A stretch of 61,094 nucleotides of DNA, taken from contig NZ_JAHFUW010000023.1 in assembly GCF_023264855.1 (NCBI RefSeq), positions 1 to 61,094 on the forward strand. The letters run 5' to 3'. Below, in pieces: positions 16,514 to 23,734 of this stretch. The notes below the pieces were generated by a model. That model saw nothing but the letters and a program-made list of their open reading frames with translations. It searched no databases and had not been told where the DNA came from. The position numbers and the translations under genes were made by a program. The stretch comes from Herbiconiux sp. GTDB taxonomy: Bacteria > Actinomycetota > Actinomycetes > Actinomycetales > Microbacteriaceae. Every line of letters starts with the position of its first letter. Positions within the stretch are counted from its first letter, which is position 1.

Positions 16514-16543
16514 ACGGTACGCATCAAGAGGACGCACTGTCAA
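16514..16543 (-). promoter_or_regulatory. Promoter of the kinase/mannitol dehydrogenase operon
   Basis: On the minus strand a consensus -35 TTGACA (16538-16543) is followed after 18 bp by TACCGT (16514-16519) as a -10. It points toward the GTG at 16452, and an operator palindrome lies just upstream of the -35. Confidence 0.6.
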
Positions 16544-16549
16544 CCTCGA

Positions 16550-16588
16550 TGACACCGGTGTCACCGAATTTCATGACACGGGTGTCAT
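16550..16588. promoter_or_regulatory. Tandem LacI-type operators of the mannitol module
   Basis: A perfect palindrome TGACACCGGTGTCA (16550-16563) and a 16-bp one ATGACACGGGTGTCAT (16573-16588, one central mismatch pair) stand 24 bp apart centre to centre. They lie between the divergent kinase/dehydrogenase and SDR/LacI-2 transcripts. The half-site TGACACC differs from the TGACAAC sites near LacI-1, so a different repressor, presumably LacI-2, should bind here. Confidence 0.75.
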
Positions 16589-16605
16589 CCGCACGATTCC
16601 GTGGC

Positions 16606-16611
16606 TATGAT
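16606..16611 (+). promoter_or_regulatory. -10 box of the SDR/LacI-2 transcript
   Basis: TATGAT lies 50 bp before the SDR start. The second operator (16573-16588) covers the place where its -35 would be, so repressor and polymerase should compete. Confidence 0.5.
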
Positions 16612-16661
16612 GGTGCCGCCCGGCAGAGCCCGGGCCACACCCTCACTCGAACGGAACAACC

Positions 16662-17390
16662 ATGACTGACTTCACCGGCCGCACCGTCCTCGTCACCGGG
16701 GCCAGCGGCGGAATCGGCGGCGCGACGGTGCGCCACCTCGTGGCCGCGAACGCCACCGTACTGGTCGCGGGCCGCAACGTCGAGCAGCTCGAGGCCATCG
16801 CGGCCGAGACCGGCGCCACCCCCCTGCCCTTCGACCTCACCGAGGAAGACAGCATCCGCGAAGCCATCGAGGGTCGCGACATCTGGGGCGTCGTCAACTC
16901 GGGCGGCTGGGGCGGCGAGATCGCCAGCCCGCAGGAGACCGACATCGACGTGTTCGACAAGGTGATGCGCATCAACGCCCGTGGCTCGCTGCTGGTCACC
17001 AAGTACGCCTCGCGCGAGATGATCCGCCAGGGCAACGGCGGCGCCATCGTGAACGTCTCCAGCCAGGCTTCGCTCGTCGCCCTCGGCGGCCACATCTCCT
17101 ACGGCTCGTCCAAGGCGGCGCTCGACAACATCACCCGCGTCTCGGCGCTCGAGCTCGGCGGCTTCGGCATCCGTGTGAACGCCGTGAACCCCACCGTCGT
17201 GATGACGCCGATGTCGGCCTGGTACTGGGGCCGCCCCGAGATCGAGGGCCCCTTCCTCGAGGCCATGCCGCTCGGCAAGTGGGCCACCGAAGACGACATC
17301 GCGGGCCCGATCGTCTTCCTCCTGAGCGACGCCGCCGGCATGATCTCGGGCGTCTCGCTCCCCATCGACGGCGGCTACACCGCCCGCTGA
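16662..17390 (+). CDS. SDR oxidoreductase, L-xylulose reductase/carbonyl-reductase-like
   Basis: 242 aa classical short-chain dehydrogenase: cofactor motif TGASGGIG at 13-20, active-site Ser in NVSSQASL and the YxxxK pair in SYGSSKAALDN. The C-terminal part (VNAVNPTVVMTPM, PLGKWATEDDIAGPIVFLLSDAAGMISG, GGYTAR) closely matches dicarbonyl/L-xylulose reductases. It would interconvert a polyol and a ketose with NAD(P)H. It is divergent from mannitol 2-dehydrogenase and upstream of LacI-2, so it extends this module toward pentitols such as arabitol or xylitol. Exact substrate is inferred. Confidence 0.85.
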   Translation: MTDFTGRTVLVTGASGGIGGATVRHLVAANATVLVAGRNVEQLEAIAAETGATPLPFDLTEEDSIREAIEGRDIWGVVNSGGWGGEIASPQETDIDVFDKVMRINARGSLLVTKYASREMIRQGNGGAIVNVSSQASLVALGGHISYGSSKAALDNITRVSALELGGFGIRVNAVNPTVVMTPMSAWYWGRPEIEGPFLEAMPLGKWATEDDIAGPIVFLLSDAAGMISGVSLPIDGGYTAR

Positions 17391-17423
17391 CGCTCCGGGG
17401 TGCGGATGCGCTGACCCCACCAT

Positions 17424-17505
17424 CCAAAACGAAGGAGTTCTTCGCCGACGCGCCGGGCGCCCCCGGCGCCGGCCGTTGTGGCGCTAAGGAACTCCTTCGT
17501 CTTGG
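17424..17505. repeat. Intergenic palindrome family I, copy 1 (also possible terminator)
   Basis: Arms 17424-17440 and 17489-17505 are complementary over 17 bp with one mismatch, enclosing a GC-rich centre with its own small hairpins. Arms and centre resemble the element at 22149-22234. It lies between the SDR gene and lacI-2. Confidence 0.8.
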
Positions 17506-17574
17506 CCGGTTCCCACCCGCGTGGATGAGCATCCGTCGCCTCCCACCACCGAATCCACCGCCCGAGGAGGGCCC

Positions 17575-18570
17575 ATGGCCACCATGCGCGAGGTCGCGGC
17601 GCACGCCGGCGTGAGCCCGAAGACGGTGTCGCGTGTGCTCAACGACGACCCGCACGTGCTGCCGGCCACCCGGGCGCACGTCGAGCAGTCGATGCGCGAG
17701 CTCGACTACGTGCCGAACGCGATGGCCACCACGTTCCGTTCGGGGCGGTCGCCGGTGGTGGGGGTAGCGGTGCCCGACCTCGTCGACCCCTTCTTCGCCG
17801 CGATCGTGAACGCCGTGGAGGAGCGGGCGCTGGCCGAAGACCTCTCCACCCTGGTGACGAGCCTCGGCCACGATCCCGCCCGCGAGCAGCCGGTGCTCGA
17901 GTCGATGCTGCGGCGCCAGCTCAGCGGACTCGTCGTGGCGCCCACCACGAACGACCACGCCTACCTCGAGGCCTGGTCCGCGCGCATCCCGATCGCCTTC
18001 GTCGACCGTGCGCCGGGGAGCCTCACCGCCGACGCCTTCACCCAGGACGACCGCGGCGGCGCCCGCGAGGCCACGGCTCACCTGATCGAGCACGGGCACC
18101 GGCGGATCGGCTTTCTCGGCGACGCGCTCTCGGCGCCCACCATCGCCGAGCGCCTCGAGGGCTACCGCGAGGCGCTGGCCGCGGCAAGGCTGCCCTACGA
18201 CCCCGCGCTCGTGGCGCTCGGCGCGACCACGCGACCGGGTGCGGCCTCGGCACTCGTCCGGCTGCGGGGTCCGGATGCCGGCGCGACCGCCGTGTTCTCC
18301 TCGGATGCGCGGTGCACGATGGCCGTCGTGCCCGCGGTCACGGCGCATCCGATCGCCCTGACGGCCTTCGGCGACTTCCCGCTCGCCGACACGCTGACGC
18401 CGTCGATCACGGTGATGGCTCAGGATCCGGCAGCCCTCGGCCACCTGGCCGCGGCCCGCCTCTTCGAGCGCGCCGCGCATCCGCAGCGCTCCCTGCCCCG
18501 CCGCACGGTGCTCCCGGTCGCCCTCATCGAGCGCGACTCCTGCCGCATCCCGGCGCCGCACCCCGCCTGA
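17575..18570 (+). CDS. LacI-family transcriptional regulator (LacI-2)
   Basis: 331 aa. Headpiece MREVAAHAGVSPKTVSRVLNDDPHV and hinge YVPNAMATTFRSG are followed by a full sugar-binding domain (VGVAVPDLVDPFFAAIV, AFVDRAPGSLTADAF, AVFSSDARCTMA). GAGGAGG precedes the ATG at 17575; a second ATG at 17584 is possible, and extension to 17521 is rejected as lacking a ribosome site. It follows the SDR gene, separated by the palindrome. It is the probable reader of the TGACACC operators at 16550-16588. Confidence 0.9.
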   Translation: MATMREVAAHAGVSPKTVSRVLNDDPHVLPATRAHVEQSMRELDYVPNAMATTFRSGRSPVVGVAVPDLVDPFFAAIVNAVEERALAEDLSTLVTSLGHDPAREQPVLESMLRRQLSGLVVAPTTNDHAYLEAWSARIPIAFVDRAPGSLTADAFTQDDRGGAREATAHLIEHGHRRIGFLGDALSAPTIAERLEGYREALAAARLPYDPALVALGATTRPGAASALVRLRGPDAGATAVFSSDARCTMAVVPAVTAHPIALTAFGDFPLADTLTPSITVMAQDPAALGHLAAARLFERAAHPQRSLPRRTVLPVALIERDSCRIPAPHPA

Positions 18571-18601
18571 CCCCCGCAGCCGACCGCAGCGGTGGGATGC
18601 G

Positions 18602-18674
18602 GTTCGCCCCAGCGATTCTGAGGCGAAGCTCTGCCATAGTGCACGAGCTCGGGCCGAAACTCGCTGGAGTGAAC
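18602..18674 (+). repeat. 73-bp intergenic element family II, copy A
   Basis: It is flanked by imperfect terminal inverted repeats (GTTCGCCCCAGCGA and TCGCTGGAGTGAAC). Aligned without gaps to the reverse complement of 24535-24607 it matches at about 56 of 73 positions, including an identical internal TGCACGAGCT. Confidence 0.85.
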
Positions 18675-18798
18675 CGCACCCCCACCCGCAGAGCCCTCAC
18701 CCTGCTGAGTGCCGGAATCCGCGGGCCGCGACGGGGTTCGCTCGAGGTGGTGTGAAGCGCCTCTCGTGGCAACGACGGAGGATGCGCCGGTCGGAGCG

Positions 18799-18844
18799 CA
18801 ACGACGGAGTCTCAGCCCGAAGGTGGGCCGAGACTCCGTCGTTG
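18799..18844. terminator. Long hairpin between convergent lacI-2 and oxidoreductase genes
   Basis: Perfect 15-bp arms (18799-18813, 18830-18844) continue inward through a further GCCC/GGGC pair to a GAAGGT loop. The position suits a bidirectional terminator. Confidence 0.8.
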
Positions 18845-18884
18845 GCATCGGGCGGGGGTGGTGCCGGATGCCGGCGGGCGGGCG

Positions 18885-20033
18885 CTACAGGGTGACCGCG
18901 CGGGCCTCCGCGTGCGAGACGGCCGCCGCGCGGTAGATCGCGTGGGTGAGCGCCGCCTCCTCGGGTCGGGCCGCACCGAAGCGGTCGCCCAGGGAGCCGT
19001 GGCGTTCGGCCAGGAAGGCCGCCCACATCTGCAGGATCGAGTCGGAGAAGCCCGACTCGAAGATGCCGCCGGTCACAGTCGGCCACACCGACTGGCTGCC
19101 CACGTCGATCTGCTGCCAGACCTGCTCGCGAGAGCCCCCGGGCACATCCACGACCGAGAACACCTGCACCGACTTCGGGTTCTTCGTGCTGAAGCGCACC
19201 CCGCCGTCGAGCCCGATGGCCTCGAACTCCCAGGTGTTCTTCTGCCCGGGATCGATGCGCTTGGTCTCGGTGGTGAGCGGGAAACGCACGCCCTCGTGCC
19301 GCGACCAGCTGTGCAGCACCGCGTTGTCCCAGGTGTCGCAGGGCACCGGCGTGCCATCCGGGCCCGGGCGCGTCGGCACGATGTCCTGCAGCACCGCGTA
19401 CACCGACTCCGGCGCCCAGCCGAGCCGCAGCGGCACGTGCCAGGTGTGCATTCCGAGGTCGTTCATCACGCCGGCCTCGCCGCAGAACTGCGTCTGCCGT
19501 TTCCAGTTGATCGGCTTGGTCACGTCGAGGTCGCTGGAGTGCAAGAAGCTGTTGCGCGCCGAGATGATGGTGCCGAGCGCCCCCGACTTCACGTAGTCGA
19601 TCGCCAGCTGCGCGCCCGGGAAGAACGGCATCTCGCTCGAGCAGCGCACGAAGCTCTCCGGATGCTCGGCCATCACCGCGAGCACGGCCTGTGCCGCCGC
19701 CCCGTCGATGCCGAAGGGCTTCTCGGCCAGCAGGCTCTTGCCGCTCGCGATGACGTCGCTGTAGATCTTCTCGTGCAGGTCGTGCCGCACCGCCACGTAG
19801 ACCACGTCGATGCTGTCGTCGGCGAGGATGTCGGCGTAGTCGGTGGTCTTGGTGACCACCGTGTCGATCTCGTCGAACCACTCCAGCGCCGCCGGGTTGA
19901 TGTCGCACACCGCGGTCAGCCGCGGGCGCACCGGGTGGTCGATCAGCGCGGGCCAGCGCTGGATGGCGGCCGCGATCTCGCGACCCATCAGGCCGCCGCC
20001 GACGATGGCCACGTTCACGCGCTGGGCGGTCAT
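18885..20033 (-). CDS. Gfo/Idh/MocA-family NAD(P)-dependent oxidoreductase
   Basis: 382 aa. The Rossmann motif AIVGGGLMGREIAAAI starts at residue 9, and the family motif LLAEKPFGIDG follows near residue 110. The C-terminal alpha/beta domain runs to the end. Such enzymes oxidise sugars, inositols or polyols at a hydroxyl. It overlaps the upstream DhnA-type aldolase by ATGA (20030-20033), so the two are co-translated. The pairing suggests oxidation before or after aldol cleavage of an unusual sugar. Substrate not determinable. Confidence 0.86.
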   Translation of the reverse strand: MTAQRVNVAIVGGGLMGREIAAAIQRWPALIDHPVRPRLTAVCDINPAALEWFDEIDTVVTKTTDYADILADDSIDVVYVAVRHDLHEKIYSDVIASGKSLLAEKPFGIDGAAAQAVLAVMAEHPESFVRCSSEMPFFPGAQLAIDYVKSGALGTIISARNSFLHSSDLDVTKPINWKRQTQFCGEAGVMNDLGMHTWHVPLRLGWAPESVYAVLQDIVPTRPGPDGTPVPCDTWDNAVLHSWSRHEGVRFPLTTETKRIDPGQKNTWEFEAIGLDGGVRFSTKNPKSVQVFSVVDVPGGSREQVWQQIDVGSQSVWPTVTGGIFESGFSDSILQMWAAFLAERHGSLGDRFGAARPEEAALTHAIYRAAAVSHAEARAVTL

Positions 20034-20923
20034 GCGGACACCTCGCCCGAGTCGGCGCGGGTGGCTCCGGATGCAGCACGCGCGGCATCCGACTCGGCCA
20101 GGATGGCGAGACCCTGCTCGACGTCGGCCCCGTCGTGCAGCACGGCGAGCAGTGCCGCCGTGATGCCGGCCGGGTTCTCGTGCTGCACGATGTTGCGCCC
20201 GTACACGATGCCCTTCGCACCCGCCTCGAGAACGGCGACCGTGCGCTCGAGGAGCGTGCGGTCATCCACTCGCCCGCCGCCGCGCACGAGCACCGGGATG
20301 TCGCCGGCGACCTCGATCACGCGGCCGTACTGGCTGATGTCGTCACTCGGGTCGGCCTTGATCAGGTCGGCGCCGAGCTCGACGCCCTGGCGCACGAGGG
20401 TGACGATCTTCTCGATGTCGCCGTCGACCATGTAGCCGCCGGCCTTCGAGTTGTCCTGCATCACGAGCGGCTCAACCATCAGCGGCATGCCGTAGCGGGT
20501 GGCCTCGCGGCGCAGCGCCATGATCGAGTCGATGTTCTTCTCGCGCACCTCGGGGTGCCCGGGCAGCTCCATCAGGTTCACGCAGACGGCGACGGCGTCC
20601 AGCCGCACGGCCTCTTCGATGGCGTTCGGAACGTGCTTGCTGTAGAGCACCGAGTCGAGCGGGTTGCCGTAGACGTTGGCGATGTCGGTGCGCAGCACCA
20701 GGCCCGGCTTGTTCTTGCCGGGGTAGCTCTGCAGGCGGCGGGCCTGGCCGATGGTGAGCTGCACCGCGTCGGGGCCGGCGTCGACCAGGGTGCGCACCAC
20801 GGCATCCATGTTCTCGATGCCGGTGATGAACGAGCGCTCGCCGAAGAAGCCGTGGTCGACCGCGACGTCGAGGGCGCGGCCCGAGCGCGGATTGAAGAGG
20901 CGGTTGAGGCGATACAGCGTCAT
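20030..20923 (-). CDS. DhnA/LsrF-type class I aldolase
   Basis: 297 aa from the ATG at 20923, which has AGGAG about 7 nt upstream; an extension to 21016 crosses the operator. It is a class I (Schiff-base) aldolase of the DhnA group: start LDVAVDHGFF, substrate loop MVEPLVM, probable Schiff-base Lys in ADLIKADPSDD and phosphate-binding VRGGGRVDD. It should cleave a ketose phosphate or modified sugar phosphate. It is divergent from the PfkB kinase, giving a kinase-plus-aldolase pair that parallels the FGGY/class II pair at 1-4 kb with unrelated protein families. Confidence 0.85.
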   Translation of the reverse strand: MTLYRLNRLFNPRSGRALDVAVDHGFFGERSFITGIENMDAVVRTLVDAGPDAVQLTIGQARRLQSYPGKNKPGLVLRTDIANVYGNPLDSVLYSKHVPNAIEEAVRLDAVAVCVNLMELPGHPEVREKNIDSIMALRREATRYGMPLMVEPLVMQDNSKAGGYMVDGDIEKIVTLVRQGVELGADLIKADPSDDISQYGRVIEVAGDIPVLVRGGGRVDDRTLLERTVAVLEAGAKGIVYGRNIVQHENPAGITAALLAVLHDGADVEQGLAILAESDAARAASGATRADSGEVSA

Positions 20924-20996
20924 TGCGGTGCTCCTGATCATGAGGGAGGTCGTGGGGTTCGTCGTGCGGGGCTTTCGCACAGCCCCTCGATGTGTC

Positions 20997-21025
20997 AGAG
21001 TAGTGCCGTGAGACAACGTTGTCTA
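20997..21025 (-). promoter_or_regulatory. Promoter with LacI-type operator, aldolase/PfkB divergence
   Basis: On the minus strand TAGACA (21020-21025) and TACTCT (20997-21002) are 17 bp apart and aim at the aldolase. The perfect palindrome AGACAACGTTGTCT (21011-21024) covers the -35. Its GACAACGTTGTC core equals that at 11925-11936 beside LacI-1. Confidence 0.68.
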
Positions 21026-21078
21026 GCCGGAATGTCCGGCCCCGTCTTCCATTCGATCTCGACGCTGAGAGGAGCGCT

Positions 21079-22341
21079 GTGAGTTCTATCGTTGTGGCCG
21101 GCCACATCTGCCTCGACCTCACCCCCGAGCTCGGCGCGAGCGCCCGGCTCGATCCGGGCCGCCTGATCGACGTCGGCGCCCTGCGCATGGGCCTCGGCGG
21201 CTGCGTGGCCAACACCGGGCTCGCGCTCGCCGACCTCGGGGCCGAGGTCTCGCTGCACTCCACCGTCGGCGACGACGAGCTCGGCCGCATCATCGCCGAC
21301 ACCATCGCCCGCCGCCCCGGCCTGCACGCCGACCTGCACATCGTGCCCGACCACGCGACCTCGTACAGCCTCGTGCTCGAGCCCGCGGGCCACGACCGCA
21401 CCTTCTGGCACCACACCGGGGCGAACGCGGTATTCACCGGTTCGGAGCTCGACGTCGGTTCGGCCCGCCTGCTGCACCTCGGCTATCCCCCGCTGCTGCC
21501 GGCCTTGCTGACGGATGGCGGAGCGCCGCTCGAGGCCGTCCTGCGCCGCGCCCGGTCGCGCGGGGCCACCACCTCGCTCGACCTCGCGGTCGTCGACCCG
21601 GCGTCGTCGGTGGGGGCGGCCGACTGGGCCGGCATCCTGAAACGGGCGGCGGCCGTGACGGATGTGCTGACGCCGAGCCTGGACGATCTGACCTCGGCAC
21701 TCGGGCCGGCCCTCGGCATCCCGGCGCAGCCGGCGGCCGTGGCTGCGGGCGCCTACGCCGATCTGCTGATCGAGTGGGGCGCGGCGGTCGTGGCCATCTC
21801 GGCGGGCGCCGACGGGCTGCTGTTGCGCACCGCGAGTGCCGAGCGCCTGGCGCGCGGCGGTGCGATGCTGGCGCCGCTCGCCTCGCGCTGGGCCGACGTG
21901 TCGCTTCGGGTGCGCCCCCTCCCGGTGGAGCGGGTCGTCACCACGAACGGCGCGGGCGACGCCTCGACGGCCGGGCTGCTCTTCGCGCTCAGCCGGGGGG
22001 CTTCGCCCACGCTGGCGGCGCACCTTGCCACCGCCTCGGCCGCCGCGATCATCGCGGGCGGCCGCCCCACTCCCGACGTGATCGTCGCGATGCTCCCCGC
22101 CGCCCGCGCGCTCTTCGCTCCGGAGCCTCCGGCGGTGCCTGACTCGCCATCCGAGACGAAGGAGTTCTCGCCCGACGCGCCGGGCGCTGCCGGCGACGGA
22201 AGGCGAGTCGACGAAGAACTCCTTCGTTTTGGATCACCCCCGACCCACGCACACGAGCACGTCCAGCCCGGCAGCGCGCCTACCTCGCCTGCCGAAGCTG
22301 AGCCGGCCGTCCCCGAGGGAGCCGCGCAGCGGCCAGAATGA
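21079..22341 (+). CDS. PfkB-family carbohydrate kinase with repeat-derived C-terminal extension
   Basis: 420 aa from a GTG with GAGGAG about 5 nt upstream. The ribokinase fold is clear: GHICLDLTPELG, substrate motif GALRMGLGGCVANTGLALADLGAEV and the catalytic C-terminal signature TTNGAGDASTAGLLFAL. The family core ends near residue 350. The remaining 70 or so residues are low complexity and are partly encoded by the palindromic element at 22149-22234 (SETKEFSPDAPG...DEELLRFG). The stop overlaps the LacI-3 start (ATGA). It should phosphorylate a sugar entering the DhnA/MocA module. The specific sugar is unknown. Confidence 0.85.
   Translation: MSSIVVAGHICLDLTPELGASARLDPGRLIDVGALRMGLGGCVANTGLALADLGAEVSLHSTVGDDELGRIIADTIARRPGLHADLHIVPDHATSYSLVLEPAGHDRTFWHHTGANAVFTGSELDVGSARLLHLGYPPLLPALLTDGGAPLEAVLRRARSRGATTSLDLAVVDPASSVGAADWAGILKRAAAVTDVLTPSLDDLTSALGPALGIPAQPAAVAAGAYADLLIEWGAAVVAISAGADGLLLRTASAERLARGGAMLAPLASRWADVSLRVRPLPVERVVTTNGAGDASTAGLLFALSRGASPTLAAHLATASAAAIIAGGRPTPDVIVAMLPAARALFAPEPPAVPDSPSETKEFSPDAPGAAGDGRRVDEELLRFGSPPTHAHEHVQPGSAPTSPAEAEPAVPEGAAQRPE
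22149..22234. repeat. Intergenic-type palindrome family I, copy 2, inside the pfkB-like gene
   Basis: Arms 22149-22168 and 22215-22234 are complementary over 20 bp with two mismatches and share ACGAAGGAGTTCT with copy 1 at 17424-17505. The centre also shares GACGCGCCGGGCGC. This copy is translated as part of the kinase C-terminus. Confidence 0.8.
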
Positions 22342-23519
22342 ATCCCATGCCCAAGCCGCCCACCATGAACGACGTCGCGGCGGCGGCCGGAGTGAGTCTG
22401 AAGACCGTCTCCCGCCATGTCAACGGGGCCACCAACATCGACCCCGCGCTGGCGGCCCGGATCGCGGCGGCGATCGTCTCGCTCGGGTACCGGCACAACC
22501 TCGCGGCAGCGAGCATCCGGCCGGGTCGCTCGGCGAAGGTGATCGGCCTGGTCATCAGCGACCTCGCCAACCCCTACTGGGCGATGCTCGCGCGCTCGGT
22601 GGAGCGCACGCTCAGCGCCAACGGCTACCTGCTGATGACGGTGAGCTCGGAAGAGGACGCCGAACGGCACCGCCTGCTGGTCGACCGCCTGGTGGCCCAG
22701 CGCGTCGACGGACTGATCGTCTCCCCGCCCCGGCACGACACCACCGGCTGGCAGGCCGCGGCCGGACTGCCCCCTCTGGTCGCGATCGACCGCCCGCTCG
22801 TCGGAGGCGTCGACGCCGGCGCCGCCCCTCCATCCACCGGATCCGCTTCACCCGACGACTCCGCACGGTCAGCCAAGGCCACACCACCCGCCGCCTCCGC
22901 ATCCGCCGGCACCACACCACGCCCCGACACAGCGCCACCCGCGGCCTCCGCACCACCCGCGGTCACCGGCACGGTGCTCGCCGACAACCGCGGGGGTGCC
23001 GAGGCGGCCACGCGCGAACTCCTGCGCCACGGGGCGCGTCACGTGCTCTTCCTCGGCGACTCGCTCGAACTGCACACCATGCGCGAGCGGCTCGACGGCT
23101 ATCGCCGCGCACTCGGGCAGGCGGCATCCGGTACCGGCTCGCCGAGCAGCTCCGACGATCTCGTCGTCACCACGGCGCACTCCGCCGCAGAGGCCTCGGC
23201 CATCCTCGGCGGCCTGCTCGGCACGGAGCGCATCGACGCCGTGTTCGCCGCGAACAACCGATCCTCCATCGGCGCACTCGAGGCCTTCACCCGCGCCGGT
23301 ACGCGGCTGCCCCTGATCGGCTTCGACGACTTCGAGTCGGCCACGCTGATGCGCCCGGGCGTCTCGGTCGTGGCGCAAGACGTGGCGTCGATGGGCGAGA
23401 CCGCCGCCCGCACGCTGCTCGCCCGGCTCGAGGGTTCCGCCGAGACGGTCGGCCCGTCGGCCGCGTCCGTCACGGTGCTGCCGACCCGGCTGGTGCTGCG
23501 CGGCTCCGAGCGGCCCTGA
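22338..23519 (+). CDS. LacI-family transcriptional regulator (LacI-3) with Pro/Ala-rich insertion
   Basis: 393 aa, about 50 more than usual. The headpiece (MNDVAAAAGVSLKTVSRHVNG, hinge YRHNLAAASIRPG) and both sugar-binding lobes (IGLVISDLANPYWAML, AVFAANNRSSIGALEAF, LIGFDDFESATLM) are intact. Residues about 155-210 form a Pro/Ala/Ser/Thr-rich insertion between DRPLVG and GTVLADNRGG, where ordinary LacI proteins have only a short loop. The start overlaps the PfkB stop; ATGs at 22347 and 22359 are alternatives. It probably regulates the PfkB/aldolase module, though the operator there resembles that beside LacI-1. Confidence 0.88.
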   Translation: MNPMPKPPTMNDVAAAAGVSLKTVSRHVNGATNIDPALAARIAAAIVSLGYRHNLAAASIRPGRSAKVIGLVISDLANPYWAMLARSVERTLSANGYLLMTVSSEEDAERHRLLVDRLVAQRVDGLIVSPPRHDTTGWQAAAGLPPLVAIDRPLVGGVDAGAAPPSTGSASPDDSARSAKATPPAASASAGTTPRPDTAPPAASAPPAVTGTVLADNRGGAEAATRELLRHGARHVLFLGDSLELHTMRERLDGYRRALGQAASGTGSPSSSDDLVVTTAHSAAEASAILGGLLGTERIDAVFAANNRSSIGALEAFTRAGTRLPLIGFDDFESATLMRPGVSVVAQDVASMGETAARTLLARLEGSAETVGPSAASVTVLPTRLVLRGSERP

Positions 23520-23734
23520 CTCCGAGCGGTCCTGACTCCGAACGGCCCCACGACTCCGGCCGCCCCACGACCCCGAGCCGCCCGACGACTCCGACCGCCC
23601 GCGCTGCCGTTGCCGACCCACGACTCCGGCCGCCGCCGGTTCCGAGCGGCCCCGACTCCGCCGCCCCACGACCTCCACCGACTCACGACTTCGGGCGCCT
23701 CAAGACCCGGAGCCGCCCGACGACTCCGGCGCCG
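23520..23734. repeat. Degenerate tandem repeats between convergent genes
   Basis: Variants of CGACTCCGGCCGCCCCACGA recur roughly ten times at irregular 20-30 bp spacing between lacI-3 and the hydrolase gene. No ribosome site or credible ORF was found. Related short words occur at the 3' end of lacI-3. Confidence 0.65.

Larger units (their letters stand above)
18571..18884. other. Non-coding stretch carrying two palindromic elements
   Basis: No plausible gene was found in the 314 bp between convergent lacI-2 and the Gfo/Idh/MocA gene. It holds the 73-bp element at 18602-18674, an 11-bp direct repeat (CAACGACGGAG at 18770-18780 and 18799-18809) and the hairpin at 18799-18844. Confidence 0.75.

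Noticed and set aside
23520-23734. Possible CRISPR-like array
   Set aside because: The units are degenerate and unevenly spaced, there are no unique spacers of constant length and no cas genes.
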